Source of the DNA: DASRWT01 sp963748485
GTDB lineage: Bacteria > Methylomirabilota > Methylomirabilia > Rokubacteriales > CSP1-6
Length of the DNA: 64,000 nucleotides
Direction: 5' to 3'
NCBI GenBank assembly: GCA_963748485.1
Contig: CAVVJF010000011.1
Coordinates: 1 to 64,000, forward strand
The notes under the pieces are model-generated. The model saw only the letters and a list, made by a program, of their open reading frames with translations. It did no database searches and was not told the origin of the DNA. This document shows, one piece after another, positions 48,198-56,887 of this stretch. Made by a program: the position numbers and the translations under genes. Position 1 is the stretch's first letter. Each line of letters opens with the position of its first letter.

Positions 48198-49151
48198 CTA
48201 CCGCTTCCGCGCCACGCTGGGGCCCACGTCGGCCCCGTCGTCGGTGACCGTTCCCTCCACGATGTCGAAGCGATCGAGGATGTAGCGCAACGCGGGAAGG
48301 CGGTCGCGCAGCGCGCTGGCCGTGTCGAGTCCCGTCCCGTCCGAACGGATGAAGTCGAAGATCAGGCAGCCGCCCCGCCGCAGCACTCGGTGGAAGTGCT
48401 CGAGCGCGGCGAGCGGGCGCGGCAGGTGCTCGAAGACCTCCTGGCAAAAGATCGCGTCGTATTCGCCTGACAGCGGCTCGTCGTGATGCGGCGCGATCGG
48501 CACCATCGTGACGAAGGGGTCCCGCCGGAATTTCCAGCGTGCGTAGTGGAAGAGGAGGTGAGGAATGTCCGCGCCCACGAGCTCGAGGTCGAGGTGGCGG
48601 TAGCGCCGGGCGAGCCCAGTGAGGATGGGGGCCGCCCCGCACCCGTACTCCGCCACCCGGCCGCCGCGGGGCAGGTAAGACGTGAAGCGATGGACTCGCA
48701 GCGGCGAAAGGGCCTGGAGATATGTGTGCGAAAACAGATAGTAAGTCGACCGCGGATCTCGCCAGGCCTCGAGGTGTTTCTCGTCCGAGGCCAGCTCGAC
48801 GTTCTCCATGTGCTCGAAGTACATGGTTTGAAGTCTCTGCCGATAGACGCCCATGAGGAAGTAGAAGTCGGCCGGCTGGATGGGACGGTTGCCGAGCTCC
48901 CCCATCCAGTACTCCTGGAATTCGTAGAACCAGTCGAGTCGCCAGTTGGCGTAGACCAGCCGGCGATGAAGGCCGAGCTTGACGAGCGCTCCGAGCGCAT
49001 AGAGACGGACCCGGCTGGCCACGCCTCCCAGCCAGCCGAGCCCGTCGCCGCTCCGGGCGCCGGGGACGGCCGGGGCGAGCTTGCCGTCTTGCTCCTTGAG
49101 CAGCGCCGCGACGTCCAACTGCACGTCATCGAAGCGATTCACGGTGGCCAC
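48198..49151 (-). CDS. SAM-dependent methyltransferase
   Basis: Intact 317 residues. The first 160 have no recognised motif but are rich in aromatic residues (DWFYEFQEYWMGELGNRPIQ). The Methyltransf_11/23-type core has GRVAEYGCGAAPILTGLARR (motif I), LELVGADIPHLLFHYARWKF, YDAIFCQEVFEHLPRPLAAL (motif IV) and LRRGGCLIFDFIRSDG. Similar two-part proteins occur in capsule and O-antigen loci. It is transcribed away from the MarR-type regulator through a shared 102-bp promoter region. Confidence 0.88.
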   Translation of the reverse strand: MATVNRFDDVQLDVAALLKEQDGKLAPAVPGARSGDGLGWLGGVASRVRLYALGALVKLGLHRRLVYANWRLDWFYEFQEYWMGELGNRPIQPADFYFLMGVYRQRLQTMYFEHMENVELASDEKHLEAWRDPRSTYYLFSHTYLQALSPLRVHRFTSYLPRGGRVAEYGCGAAPILTGLARRYRHLDLELVGADIPHLLFHYARWKFRRDPFVTMVPIAPHHDEPLSGEYDAIFCQEVFEHLPRPLAALEHFHRVLRRGGCLIFDFIRSDGTGLDTASALRDRLPALRYILDRFDIVEGTVTDDGADVGPSVARKR

Positions 49152-49203
49152 GCTAGCCCACGCGCGAAGAGCCTGTCAAGTCCTTGAGTCCCCACTGATT
49201 TTC

Positions 49204-49239
49204 TTGACTCCCGTCGACCTCGATGTTCATATATTGAAC
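49204..49239 (+). promoter_or_regulatory. Promoter with palindromic operator before the EPS regulator
   Basis: TTGACT (49204-49209) and CATATA (49228-49233, 18-bp spacer) or TATATT (49230-49235). Overlapping the -10 is the inverted repeat GTTCA-TATAT-TGAAC at 49225-49239, a site that a homodimeric winged-helix repressor could bind. The regulator encoded just downstream is the obvious candidate, giving autoregulation and control of the carbohydrate genes. Confidence 0.6.
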
Positions 49240-49253
49240 GTGAGTGCGATGGC

Positions 49254-49895
49254 ATGGAACGCCACGTCGAGCGCGACCTAGAGATCCTCACCGCCATCGA
49301 GGAAGGAGTCCCACTCACGCAGCGGGCGCTCGCGCAGCGTCTCGGCGTGGCGCTGGGGCTCACGAATCTCTACGTCAAGCGCCTGGCCAGCAAGGGGTTC
49401 ATCAAGGTCAAGGAGTTTCCCAGGAAGCCCTCCGCGCGGAAGCGTCTCCGGTACGTGCTGACCCCGCGGGGCGTCGCCGAGAAAGCCCGCCTCACCTATG
49501 AATACATGGGCCATTCGCTCCGCCTCTTCCGGCGCACGCGCGGAAATCTCCGCGAGGCAATGGCGGCGCTCATCCAGCGAGGCATCAAGCGCATCGCGTT
49601 GTACGGTGTCGGCGACGCGGCCGAGCTCGCCTATCTCACGCTGCGCGAGTTCGGGATCGAGCCCGTGGGAGTCTTCGCGCCCGAGCCGGGCGCGCAGTTC
49701 CTGGGATTCTCCGTGAGACCCCCGGCGGAGCTGGTCCAGGAAGAGCTGGACGCCATCATCATCGCGACGTTCGACCGACCCGAGCAGCACCTCGCCGCGC
49801 TCCGCGGGCTCGGGCTGCCGGCGGAGAAGTTCCTCACCCTCCGCCGCCTGGCCTCCCCGGACCTCGCCAAGCCCGGCCCGAGCGGCGTGTCGTGA
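49254..49895 (+). CDS. MarR_EPS-type winged-helix regulator fused to a Rossmann-like domain
   Basis: Residues 1-95 match the EPS-associated MarR group (TIGR04176): LEILTAIEEGVPLTQRALAQ, LGLTNLYVKRLASKGFIKVK, PRKPSARKRLRYVLTPRGVA and EKARLTYEYMGHS. Residues 105-205 form a separate nucleotide-binding-like domain: GIKRIALYGVGDAAELAYLT (GxGxxxE), FGIEPVGVFAPEPG, LDAIIIATFDRPEQHLAAL. It resembles the Rossmann part of PglD-type or CoA-binding proteins, so the regulator may sense a nucleotide sugar. It overlaps the exporter gene by GTGA. Confidence 0.85.
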   Translation: MERHVERDLEILTAIEEGVPLTQRALAQRLGVALGLTNLYVKRLASKGFIKVKEFPRKPSARKRLRYVLTPRGVAEKARLTYEYMGHSLRLFRRTRGNLREAMAALIQRGIKRIALYGVGDAAELAYLTLREFGIEPVGVFAPEPGAQFLGFSVRPPAELVQEELDAIIIATFDRPEQHLAALRGLGLPAEKFLTLRRLASPDLAKPGPSGVS

Positions 49896-51735
49896 CCGAC
49901 CTTCGGCAGCTCGCGTGGCTCCTGCGGAAGTACGTCGCGCCGCACTGGCCCGCCGTCGCCCTCCTGCTGGTGACGAGCTACCTCGCGACCGCGCTCACCG
50001 CGGCCGGCCCCGTGGTGATGGCGCCCATCCTGGATCTCGCCCTCGGCTCGGCGCCGGGCGCGGCCGGAGCTACCGACGGCGCCGGGCTGAGCCTGAAGAA
50101 CCTCGGCGCCGCGTTCTTCCGGTGGCTCGGCATCGACGCCGTGGAGGATCGCTTCCGCGCGATCCTGTGGCTCGCGGCGGCGTACTTCGCGCTCGGCCTC
50201 GTCAAGGGCGTGGTGGACTTCGGCAACTACCTCCTCGCCCTGTGGATCCGGGTGCGGTCGGGGACGGCCCTCCAGCTCGACCTCTTCCGGCACCTCCTCG
50301 GCCTGTCGATGTCGTTCTTCACCCGGCATCGGGCGGGGGAGCTCGTCTCGCGCCTCGACGCCGACACGCGCGGGGCCACCAGCGGCCTGGAAACCATCGT
50401 CATCACCGTGCTGACCGCGCCGGTGCTGATCGCGATCTACGGGTACTTGATGGTGCGGACGAGCCCCCGGCTGGTGGGGGCCGCCGCTGCTGGCGGTGCT
50501 GGTTCACTACGGCGTGACCCGGCTCGCGAAGGGGCCCATCCGGCGCCTCGCCCACGACCAGTTCGCGGTGTTCGCGGATCTCGTCAGCCGCCTGCAGGAA
50601 GCGATCGTCAGCGTCCGCATCATCAAGTCGCTGGGGGCGGAGGCGTTCGAGGTCCGCCGAGCTGGCCGAGACCCTGCGGCGGACGCTGCGCGTCACCATG
50701 AAGTTCGGGATCTCCAAGCACGTCGAGGAGCCAGCCCGCGCGGCGGCCAATGGATTCGTCGAGGCGATGCTGATCGCGCTCGCCGCCTGGGAGCTCCTGG
50801 CGGGCCGCCTGGGCACGCCGGCGTTCTTCCTGTTCCTGTACGTGGGCCGGGTCGTCATGGTCCAGGTCGGGGCCCTCGGCGCCGCCTACACCCAGATGCA
50901 GGGCACCCTGGCCGCCTCCGGGCGCGTGGCGGCGCTGTTCGCGGAGGCTCCGGCGGTCAAGGATGGCCCCATCGCGATCGGCTCGTTCGCGGATCGGATC
51001 GCGCTCGAGCGCGTCGGCTTCCGGTACGACGACAGCCTGGTGTTCGAGAACGTGAGCTTCGATGTGCGGCGCGGGGAGCTGGTGGCTCTGGTGGGTCCGA
51101 GCGGCGTTGGCAAGTCAACGCTGGTCGACCTGATCCTGCGCTTCCACGACCCCGCCGCCGGGCGCATCACCTGTGACGGGCACGATCTACGCACACTGGC
51201 GCAGAGCTCCTACCGGCGGCTCTTCGGCGTGGTGTCCCAGGAGGCGCTGCTTTTCAACGCGAGCGTGCGGGACAACATCGCCTACGGCCGGGAGGGCCTC
51301 GCCGACGCCGACATCGTGCGCGCGGCGACGATCGCGCGCGCGCACGAGTTCGTGACGCGGTTCGCCGACGGCTACGACACCGTGGTCGGTGACCGCGGGA
51401 TCCGGCTGTCCGGTGGCGAGCGGCAGCGCATCGCCATCGCGCGCGCCATCGTGGGCCGCCCCGCCATCCTCGTGCTCGACGAGGCGACGAGCGCCCTCGA
51501 CAGCGAGTCGGAGCGGCTGGTCCAGGAAGCGATCGACAGCGTCATCCAGGGCATGACGTGCATCGTGATCGCGCATCGGCTGTCCACCGTGCTCCACGCC
51601 GACAAGATCATCGTTCTCGGGCGGGGCGGGGTGGAGGCGATCGGACGGCATCAGGAGCTCCTCGTCACGAGCGAGACCTACAGCCGATACCATCGTCTGC
51701 AGTTCCCGGTAGGGGAGAGCGTTGGGCGTCTCTGA
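49892..51735 (+). CDS. MsbA/PglK-like ABC exporter (membrane and ATPase domains fused), two frameshifts
   Basis: GTG 49892. Membrane domain with six spans (LAWLLRKYVAPHWPAVALLL, LGLSMSFFTRHRAGELVSRL, VITVLTAPVLIAIYGYLM), broken near 50480 and 50665 where DLVSRLQEAIVSVRIIKSLG and GISKHVEEPARAAANGF continue. ATPase: Walker A GPSGVGKSTLVDLILRF, Q-loop VSQEALLFNASVRDNIAYG, signature IRLSGGERQRIAIARAI, Walker B AILVLDEATSALDSESER, H-loop IVIAHRLSTV. About 614 residues. Such exporters flip lipid A, lipid-linked oligosaccharides or glycolipids; here probably a product of this locus. Confidence 0.88.
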
Positions 51736-52549
51736 CCGGTGGCACTTCGGCTGGCTGTGCGATGCCCTGTCGCAATTCGAGCGGGAGCAGGGCGCCCTGC
51801 GCCTGATCGGCGGCCGCGGGCCGGTGGCCCTCGCCGCGCTGGCCGAGCAGCGCCTGACGCCACCCCTGACGCGGCTGACCGAGCTGATCGGGCGAGAGCG
51901 CACCCGGGTCGATTTCTTCGACAAGTACCCGACCGACGCCGCGGTGCCGCGCCTCGACCTCAACGACCTCGGCGCGCTGGAGGACGACGCCTACGACGTG
52001 GTCACGCTGTTTCGGGCCTCCTACTTCATCGCGAACCCGGAGCGGTTCCTGGCCAATCTGTCCCGAATCCTCCGTCCCGGCGGCCTCGCCCTGATCGACT
52101 GGCTCCACGGCCTCTCCAACGCGCCGCTGCTCGCCATGCCGGGGACGCCGCAATACGGCGGAGAGGTCGTCCTCTTTCTCACCACTTACGGCGATGCCCA
52201 GTTCCTCTCGGAGTTTCCCGAGGCGTTCGCAGCCTTCATCCGCCACGTGAACCGTCCCCCGTGGTGGGTGGACCCGACTCGCCCGGGCCGGCGCCGGACG
52301 GTGGTGGAGGGGCTCCGGCGCTGGCTGGCGGGGGCCGGGAAGGGACCCACCGCGGGCGAGCCCCTCACGCCGGAGACGTATCTGCACGTGCTCGATCGAG
52401 AGCTTGTTCGGGCCGGGAAGCATCTGATCGACGCGCCCACGCTCGAGTCTCACTTCAAGGTCCTGTTCCGCCACGCGCGCTACTTCTACCCGCACGTGAG
52501 GAAGTTCAACCTGTACCTGCTGACCGTGCTCACGCCTGTCGGAAAGTGA
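51722..52549 (+). CDS. Methyltransferase-like protein with degenerate SAM site
   Basis: 275 residues from TTG 51722, overlapping the exporter end by 14 bp. The second half of a class I methyltransferase fold is clear (LEDDAYDVVTLFRASYFIAN, PERFLANLSRILRPGGLALI, DWLHGLSNAPLL), but where motif I (GxGxG) should be there is only VDFFDKYPTDAAVPRLDLND. It ends FRHARYFYPHVRKFNLYLLT. It may bind SAM differently or have lost catalysis. Context suggests a role in surface glycan modification. Confidence 0.7.
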   Translation: MGVSDRWHFGWLCDALSQFEREQGALRLIGGRGPVALAALAEQRLTPPLTRLTELIGRERTRVDFFDKYPTDAAVPRLDLNDLGALEDDAYDVVTLFRASYFIANPERFLANLSRILRPGGLALIDWLHGLSNAPLLAMPGTPQYGGEVVLFLTTYGDAQFLSEFPEAFAAFIRHVNRPPWWVDPTRPGRRRTVVEGLRRWLAGAGKGPTAGEPLTPETYLHVLDRELVRAGKHLIDAPTLESHFKVLFRHARYFYPHVRKFNLYLLTVLTPVGK

Positions 52550-52574
52550 CGGCGCGCGGGATGGCGAGGAGATC

Positions 52575-53562
52575 ATGAAGAAGCGCATCGCAGTCGTGGG
52601 GGCCGGCTCGATCGGGCGCCGGCATGCCGGGAACTTCCTGTCCATCGGCTCCGAGGTCACCATCCAGGACGTGGACGCGGCAGCGCGCGACCGCGCGCGC
52701 GCTCTCTTCCCCGCCGCGCGCGTGGTCGAGACGGTGGAGCAGTGCGTCGAGAGGGCCGAGGGGGTCGTCATCTGCACGCCTCCCGACAGCCACGTGGCCA
52801 TCGGTCGAACCGCGCTCGATGCCGGCGCTCACCTCCTGATCGAGAAGCCGATCGCCCATAACCTGGACGGCCTCGCCCCGCTCCTTCGCGACTGCGACCG
52901 TGCGGGCAAGGCGGTGGTGACTGCCTACAACTGGCGGTACTGGCCGCCCATGCACAAGGTGCAGGAGCTCCTGAAGCAGGGCCGCATCGGGGATGTCCTT
53001 GTCGCGCGGACGGAGTACTCGTACGACGTCACCGCGCGCTATCAGGGCCGGCCGGCGCGGCAGTTCTACATGTCGGTGGCCGCGCAGGGTGGGGGCGCCA
53101 TCCTCGACGAGAGCCACGCGGTGGACTACATGCGCTGGCATCTGGGCGAGGCGGCGCAGGTCTTCGCCCTCATCGACAAGATCTCGAAGCTCGACCAGGA
53201 CACCGACGACGTGTGCGAGCTGGTGGTGCGATTCAAGCGGGGCACGCTGGCGAACCTGCACATGGATCTCTTCTCGCCCGTGATGCACGGACACTTCGAG
53301 TTCATCGGAGAGCGCGGCATCATCCGATGGGATCGGCCGCTCAACCAGGTCAGCCTCTACGAGTCGGCCCAGGAGCGGTGGGAGGTGTACCCCTTCGCCT
53401 GCCAGCTCAACGACATGTACGTGGACGAGGCCCGACACTTCATCGCGTGCATGGAAGGGAAAGCAGCCACCGGCCTGCGACGGATGGGATGGGATGAAAA
53501 CTCTCGAGCTCTGTCTCGGCGCCATCGAGTCCTCCCGCGCGCGGCGCTGGGTGGATCTCTAG
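52575..53562 (+). CDS. Gfo/Idh/MocA family NAD(P)-dependent oxidoreductase, one 3' frameshift
   Basis: Rossmann start KKRIAVVGAGSIGRRHAGNF, VVICTPPDSHVAIGRTALDA, the family signature HLLIEKPIAHNLDGL (EKP), VVTAYNWRYWPPMHKVQELL and GGGAILDESHAVDYMRWHLG (catalytic Asp/His region). A shift near 53485 moves only the tail; the other frame reads MKTLELCLGAIESSRARRWV to stop 53562. About 329 residues. In nonulosonate and glycan loci such enzymes oxidise or reduce a nucleotide sugar or free sugar; PtmF-like proteins of flagellar glycan islands are one parallel. Confidence 0.88.
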
Positions 53563-53571
53563 GCGGCGAGC

Positions 53572-54291
53572 GTGTTCGCCCTCGGCGTCATTCCCGCCCG
53601 CGGGGGGTCGAAAGGCCTGCCTGGCAAGAACCTGATGCGGATCGGCCGCCTCTCGCTGATCGGTCACGCGGTGGAGTCGGCCCGCGAGTCCCGCCTGCTC
53701 ACGCGGGCGATCGTCTCGACGGACGATCCCGCCATTGCCGCGGAGGCGCGCGCGGCCGGCGCGGAGGCGCCGTTCCTGCGGCCGGCGGCGCTGGCGAGCG
53801 ACGAGGCGGGCATGCTGCCCGTCCTTCAGCACGCGGTGCGCTGGCTCGAGGGTACGGGCGTCAGCCCCGACCTCGTGGTGCTGCTCCAGCCCACGTCGCC
53901 GTTTCGCACCGGATCGGACATCGACGCAGTGATCCGTAAGGTGCTGGAGCGCGGCGCCGACTCCGCACAGAGCCTCATCGACGTCTCGTACCACCCGTTC
54001 TTCATGTCGACGCTCGAGGGCGACCGCGTGCAGCCGCTGTTTCCCGCGGAGCGGGACAAGTATGTCCGCCGCCAGGACACGCCGCGCGTCTATCAGCCAT
54101 CGGGCTCGGTCTACGTCGTCCGGCGCGGTGTGCTGATGGACGAGGGCCGCATCCTCGGGCGCGACCACCGGGGCGTCGTCATGGGGTGGGAGGCCTCGAT
54201 CAAGATCGACACGGAGTGGGAGTTCCGGCTGGCCGAGCTTGTCTTCGCGGCCGGCCGCGCCCCCGTCTCCGAGGACCGGCGGCGGGCGTGA
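53572..54291 (+). CDS. CMP-nonulosonate (acylneuraminate) cytidylyltransferase
   Basis: 239 residues from GTG 53572: VFALGVIPARGGSKGLPGKN (CTP-binding signature), AIVSTDDPAIAAEARAAGAE, VVLLQPTSPFRTGSDIDAVI, RQDTPRVYQPSGSVYVVRRG and SIKIDTEWEFRLAELV (metal-binding IDTxxE). It activates a nonulosonic acid with CTP, as NeuA, LegF or PseF do. NeuB and NeuC homologs lie in the same operon. The exact acid cannot be told from sequence alone. Confidence 0.9.
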   Translation: MFALGVIPARGGSKGLPGKNLMRIGRLSLIGHAVESARESRLLTRAIVSTDDPAIAAEARAAGAEAPFLRPAALASDEAGMLPVLQHAVRWLEGTGVSPDLVVLLQPTSPFRTGSDIDAVIRKVLERGADSAQSLIDVSYHPFFMSTLEGDRVQPLFPAERDKYVRRQDTPRVYQPSGSVYVVRRGVLMDEGRILGRDHRGVVMGWEASIKIDTEWEFRLAELVFAAGRAPVSEDRRRA

Positions 54292-54926
54292 CGGGACGGC
54301 GGCGGCTCCTCATCATGGGTGCCGGCGGCCACGCCGCGGCGGTGGCCGACCTCGCCGCGGAATGCGGCATGGACCTGGCCGGATTCGTCGATCGGGCCGG
54401 GGCGACGGTCCGCCCGGATGTGCTGGGCACGGACGCGGATCTCGCCAGCCTCCATCGCCGCCGCGCGATGGACGCCGCCGCGGTCGGGCTCGGCAACTCC
54501 GCCCTCGCTCGCCGCGTGGAGCTGTTCACCCTCGCTCGGGATGCCGGGATCCCCCTGCCGGCCCTCGTGCACCCCCGGGCGATCGTGTCACGAAGCGCCC
54601 GCATCGACGACGGTACGGTCGTGCTGGCGGGGTGCGTGGTCGGCGCGGGCGTGCGGGTCGGCGCCAATGCCGTGCTCTACAGTGCCGTGGTTGCCGCGCA
54701 TGGTTGTGCGATCGGCGACCACGTCTATCTCTCACCGGGCGTCATCCTGTCCGGGGCGGTTCGCATCGAGCCGCAGGCCTTCCTCGGGGCGGGCGCCGTG
54801 GTGCTCCCGGGTATCACGATCGGGCGAGGGGCGACGGTGGGCGCGGGGGCGGTCGTCGTGCATGACGTCCCCGCCGGCGCCACCGTGCTCGGCGTGCCCG
54901 CGCGTGATCGCGGAGGTCGTGGGTGA
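54288..54926 (+). CDS. PglD/NeuD-like sugar O/N-acetyltransferase
   Basis: GTG 54288 overlaps the cytidylyltransferase stop. N-terminal Rossmann-like PglD_N domain (RRLLIMGAGGHAAAVADLAA) is followed by a left-handed beta-helix of hexapeptide repeats: IDDGTVVLAGCVVGAGVRVG, AVVAAHGCAIGDHVYLSPGV (catalytic His), FLGAGAVVLPGITIGRGATV, DVPAGATVLGVPAR. 212 residues; the usual ending VIAEVVG is one frame off in the last ten residues. It should acetylate an amino sugar intermediate (PglD, LegH) or sialic acid (NeuD). Confidence 0.88.
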   Translation: MTGRRRLLIMGAGGHAAAVADLAAECGMDLAGFVDRAGATVRPDVLGTDADLASLHRRRAMDAAAVGLGNSALARRVELFTLARDAGIPLPALVHPRAIVSRSARIDDGTVVLAGCVVGAGVRVGANAVLYSAVVAAHGCAIGDHVYLSPGVILSGAVRIEPQAFLGAGAVVLPGITIGRGATVGAGAVVVHDVPAGATVLGVPARDRGGRG

Positions 54927-56887
54927 GCCGGATCCTGCTGATCACCCAGTCGACGCGCAGCATCGGCGAGTTCCGCCGTCCGCTCGCGCGGCGCCTCTAT
55001 CGCCGCTTCGCGGCCTGGCATCGCCGCGCGGTGACACGCGCGCTGGCTCGACTGGCCGGTGCGGGCGAGGTGACCGTGCTCGCGGCCCGCGACCTCGTGG
55101 AGCCGTCCGCGCTGCCGCGCGGCACCGCCGTTCGCTACTACGATGAGACCTCGTTCCGGGTGGACTCCGACCGGCTCGCCGAGGCGAGCCACCACCTGGC
55201 CACCGCTTGGTGGCCCGACCCCGCGCTGGCCCCCGCGCTGGCCCATCGCGCGGTCTGGCTGCCGGAGATCCTGACCATCGGCCGATCGATCGTCCTGCGG
55301 CTGGAGATCGCCGAGGCGCTGGGCGCGGTGGAGGAGACGATCCGGACGGTGCAACCGGACCGCGTCCTGCTGTTGACCGGGGCCTCCGCGCCGGAGCGAA
55401 TCGCGCGGCTCATCGCCCAGCGCGACGGCCTGCCGGTGAGCGTCGCCGCCGCGAGGTCCATCTGGGGGCGGCTCTACGCGGGCGCCCACGCGGCGCTCTT
55501 CCCTCGCGAAGAACGCATGCGGCTCCGGCAGTTCCTGAGCCATCCGCGTCGCCCCGTCGAGGCGCCGCCGCGCACATCCGCGCCGCGTCTGCTCTTCGTG
55601 ACCTGCCGTCCCCGCCACCACCTGATCGTGGACCCCATCATCGCGGCGGTGCGCGCGGCCGGGGCGGAGGCCCTGGTCGTGGCGGTGCCCAACGCCGAGG
55701 CCGAGTATCAGGCGCGGCTCGAAACGCTCCGAACGGCCGGCGTGCCGACGAGCGAGCTGACCGATCACCTGCCGATCGGCGAGACGCGGCGGCTCGCCAC
55801 CCGCCGCCGTGGTCCGATCCGGGCCGTCCTCCGGCGCCTCGTGTGGAGCGCCGAGTTTCGCGAGCGGTTGACGTGGAAGGGTTTGCCGCTTGCCGAGGTC
55901 AGCGCGCCGTTCCTCGCGCGGTCACTTCCGCCGGCGCTCACCGCCGCCGCCCTCTACCAGGAAGCCGCGTTCCGGGCACTGGACGCGATCGCGCCCGACG
56001 CGGTCGTCATCACCAGCAATCGGCGCTACCCCGAACGCGCCCTCGCCCTCGCCGCGCGCGCGCGCGGAATCCCGTGCCTCGTCTTTTCCGGGACCATGAT
56101 GCTCACGCGGGATCGGACGCCGCTCTTCGACATCGGCGACCGGATGCTCGTCATGGGCGAGCATCTTCGGGAGCGCTTGGTCGGGGAGCAGGGGGCGGAC
56201 CCGGCGCGGATCCGGGTGGTCGGCGATCCGCGATCGAATGCCGCGCGGCTGGTTTTGCCCCTCGCGCTCCGTGCCGAGGTGTACCGGGACTTCGGGCTGG
56301 CCGCCGAGCGCCCGCTCGTCGTCTTCATCTCGAAGTACGCGTCGCTCCTCTTCTCGGCCGACGAAAAGGCCGCCTACTACCGGACCATGGTCGAGGCCAT
56401 GCGTCGGCTCCCGCCGATTCACGTCATCGTGAAGGTGCACCCGAACGAGCAGCTCGATCTCCTCCGCGAGCAGGTCGCCGGCTGGGGCTGGCCGGAGGCC
56501 ATCCTGACCCGGGACTACGACATCCACCGGCTCTTCGGCGCGGCCGATGTGGCGGTCATGGTCACGTCCCAGGCCGGCTTCGAGGCCATGGCGCTCGACT
56601 GCCCGGTGGTGGCGGTGCAGCAGGCGGGCAAGGACTACGAGGGCGGCTACATGCCGCCCTTCGTGAGCGCCGGTGTGGTATGCCGCGTGGACATGGGCGA
56701 TCCGTCCGCGCTGGCCGGCGCCCTCGGCCGCCTGCTCGGCGACCCCGGCGCGCGCGAGGCGTTGATCGGCCGTGCGCGAGCCTTCGCCGCCCCCTTCCTC
56801 CACCCCGCCGACGGCGCCCTCGGCGCGCGTATCCTCGCCGTGGTCGACGAGTTCGCGGCCAACCGGGCACGGGGGCCCCGGCCATGA
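54923..56887 (+). CDS. Large GT-B-like surface polysaccharide protein, function unknown
   Basis: 654 residues, intact, GTG 54923 overlapping the upstream stop. The N-terminal 200 residues have no recognised family (SRILLITQSTRSIGEFRRPL). From about 215 a GT-B-like half begins (PRLLFVTCRPRHHLIVDPII), and the C-terminal half has PLVVFISKYASLLFSADEKA, IHVIVKVHPNEQLDLLREQV, DIHRLFGAADVAVMVTSQAG and FEAMALDCPVVAVQQAGKDY. The KVHPNE and SQAGFEA pattern is like CDP-glycerol or capsule transferases and UDP-GlcNAc 2-epimerase folds. A nonulosonate transferase is a reasonable guess. Confidence 0.65.
   Translation: MSRILLITQSTRSIGEFRRPLARRLYRRFAAWHRRAVTRALARLAGAGEVTVLAARDLVEPSALPRGTAVRYYDETSFRVDSDRLAEASHHLATAWWPDPALAPALAHRAVWLPEILTIGRSIVLRLEIAEALGAVEETIRTVQPDRVLLLTGASAPERIARLIAQRDGLPVSVAAARSIWGRLYAGAHAALFPREERMRLRQFLSHPRRPVEAPPRTSAPRLLFVTCRPRHHLIVDPIIAAVRAAGAEALVVAVPNAEAEYQARLETLRTAGVPTSELTDHLPIGETRRLATRRRGPIRAVLRRLVWSAEFRERLTWKGLPLAEVSAPFLARSLPPALTAAALYQEAAFRALDAIAPDAVVITSNRRYPERALALAARARGIPCLVFSGTMMLTRDRTPLFDIGDRMLVMGEHLRERLVGEQGADPARIRVVGDPRSNAARLVLPLALRAEVYRDFGLAAERPLVVFISKYASLLFSADEKAAYYRTMVEAMRRLPPIHVIVKVHPNEQLDLLREQVAGWGWPEAILTRDYDIHRLFGAADVAVMVTSQAGFEAMALDCPVVAVQQAGKDYEGGYMPPFVSAGVVCRVDMGDPSALAGALGRLLGDPGAREALIGRARAFAAPFLHPADGALGARILAVVDEFAANRARGPRP

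Noticed and set aside
49240..49281. Leader ORF starting at GTG 49240 (14 codons) before the EPS regulator
   Set aside because: It begins 6 nt after CATATA like other candidates, but has no codon bias, hairpin or terminator; it simply overlaps the regulator start.
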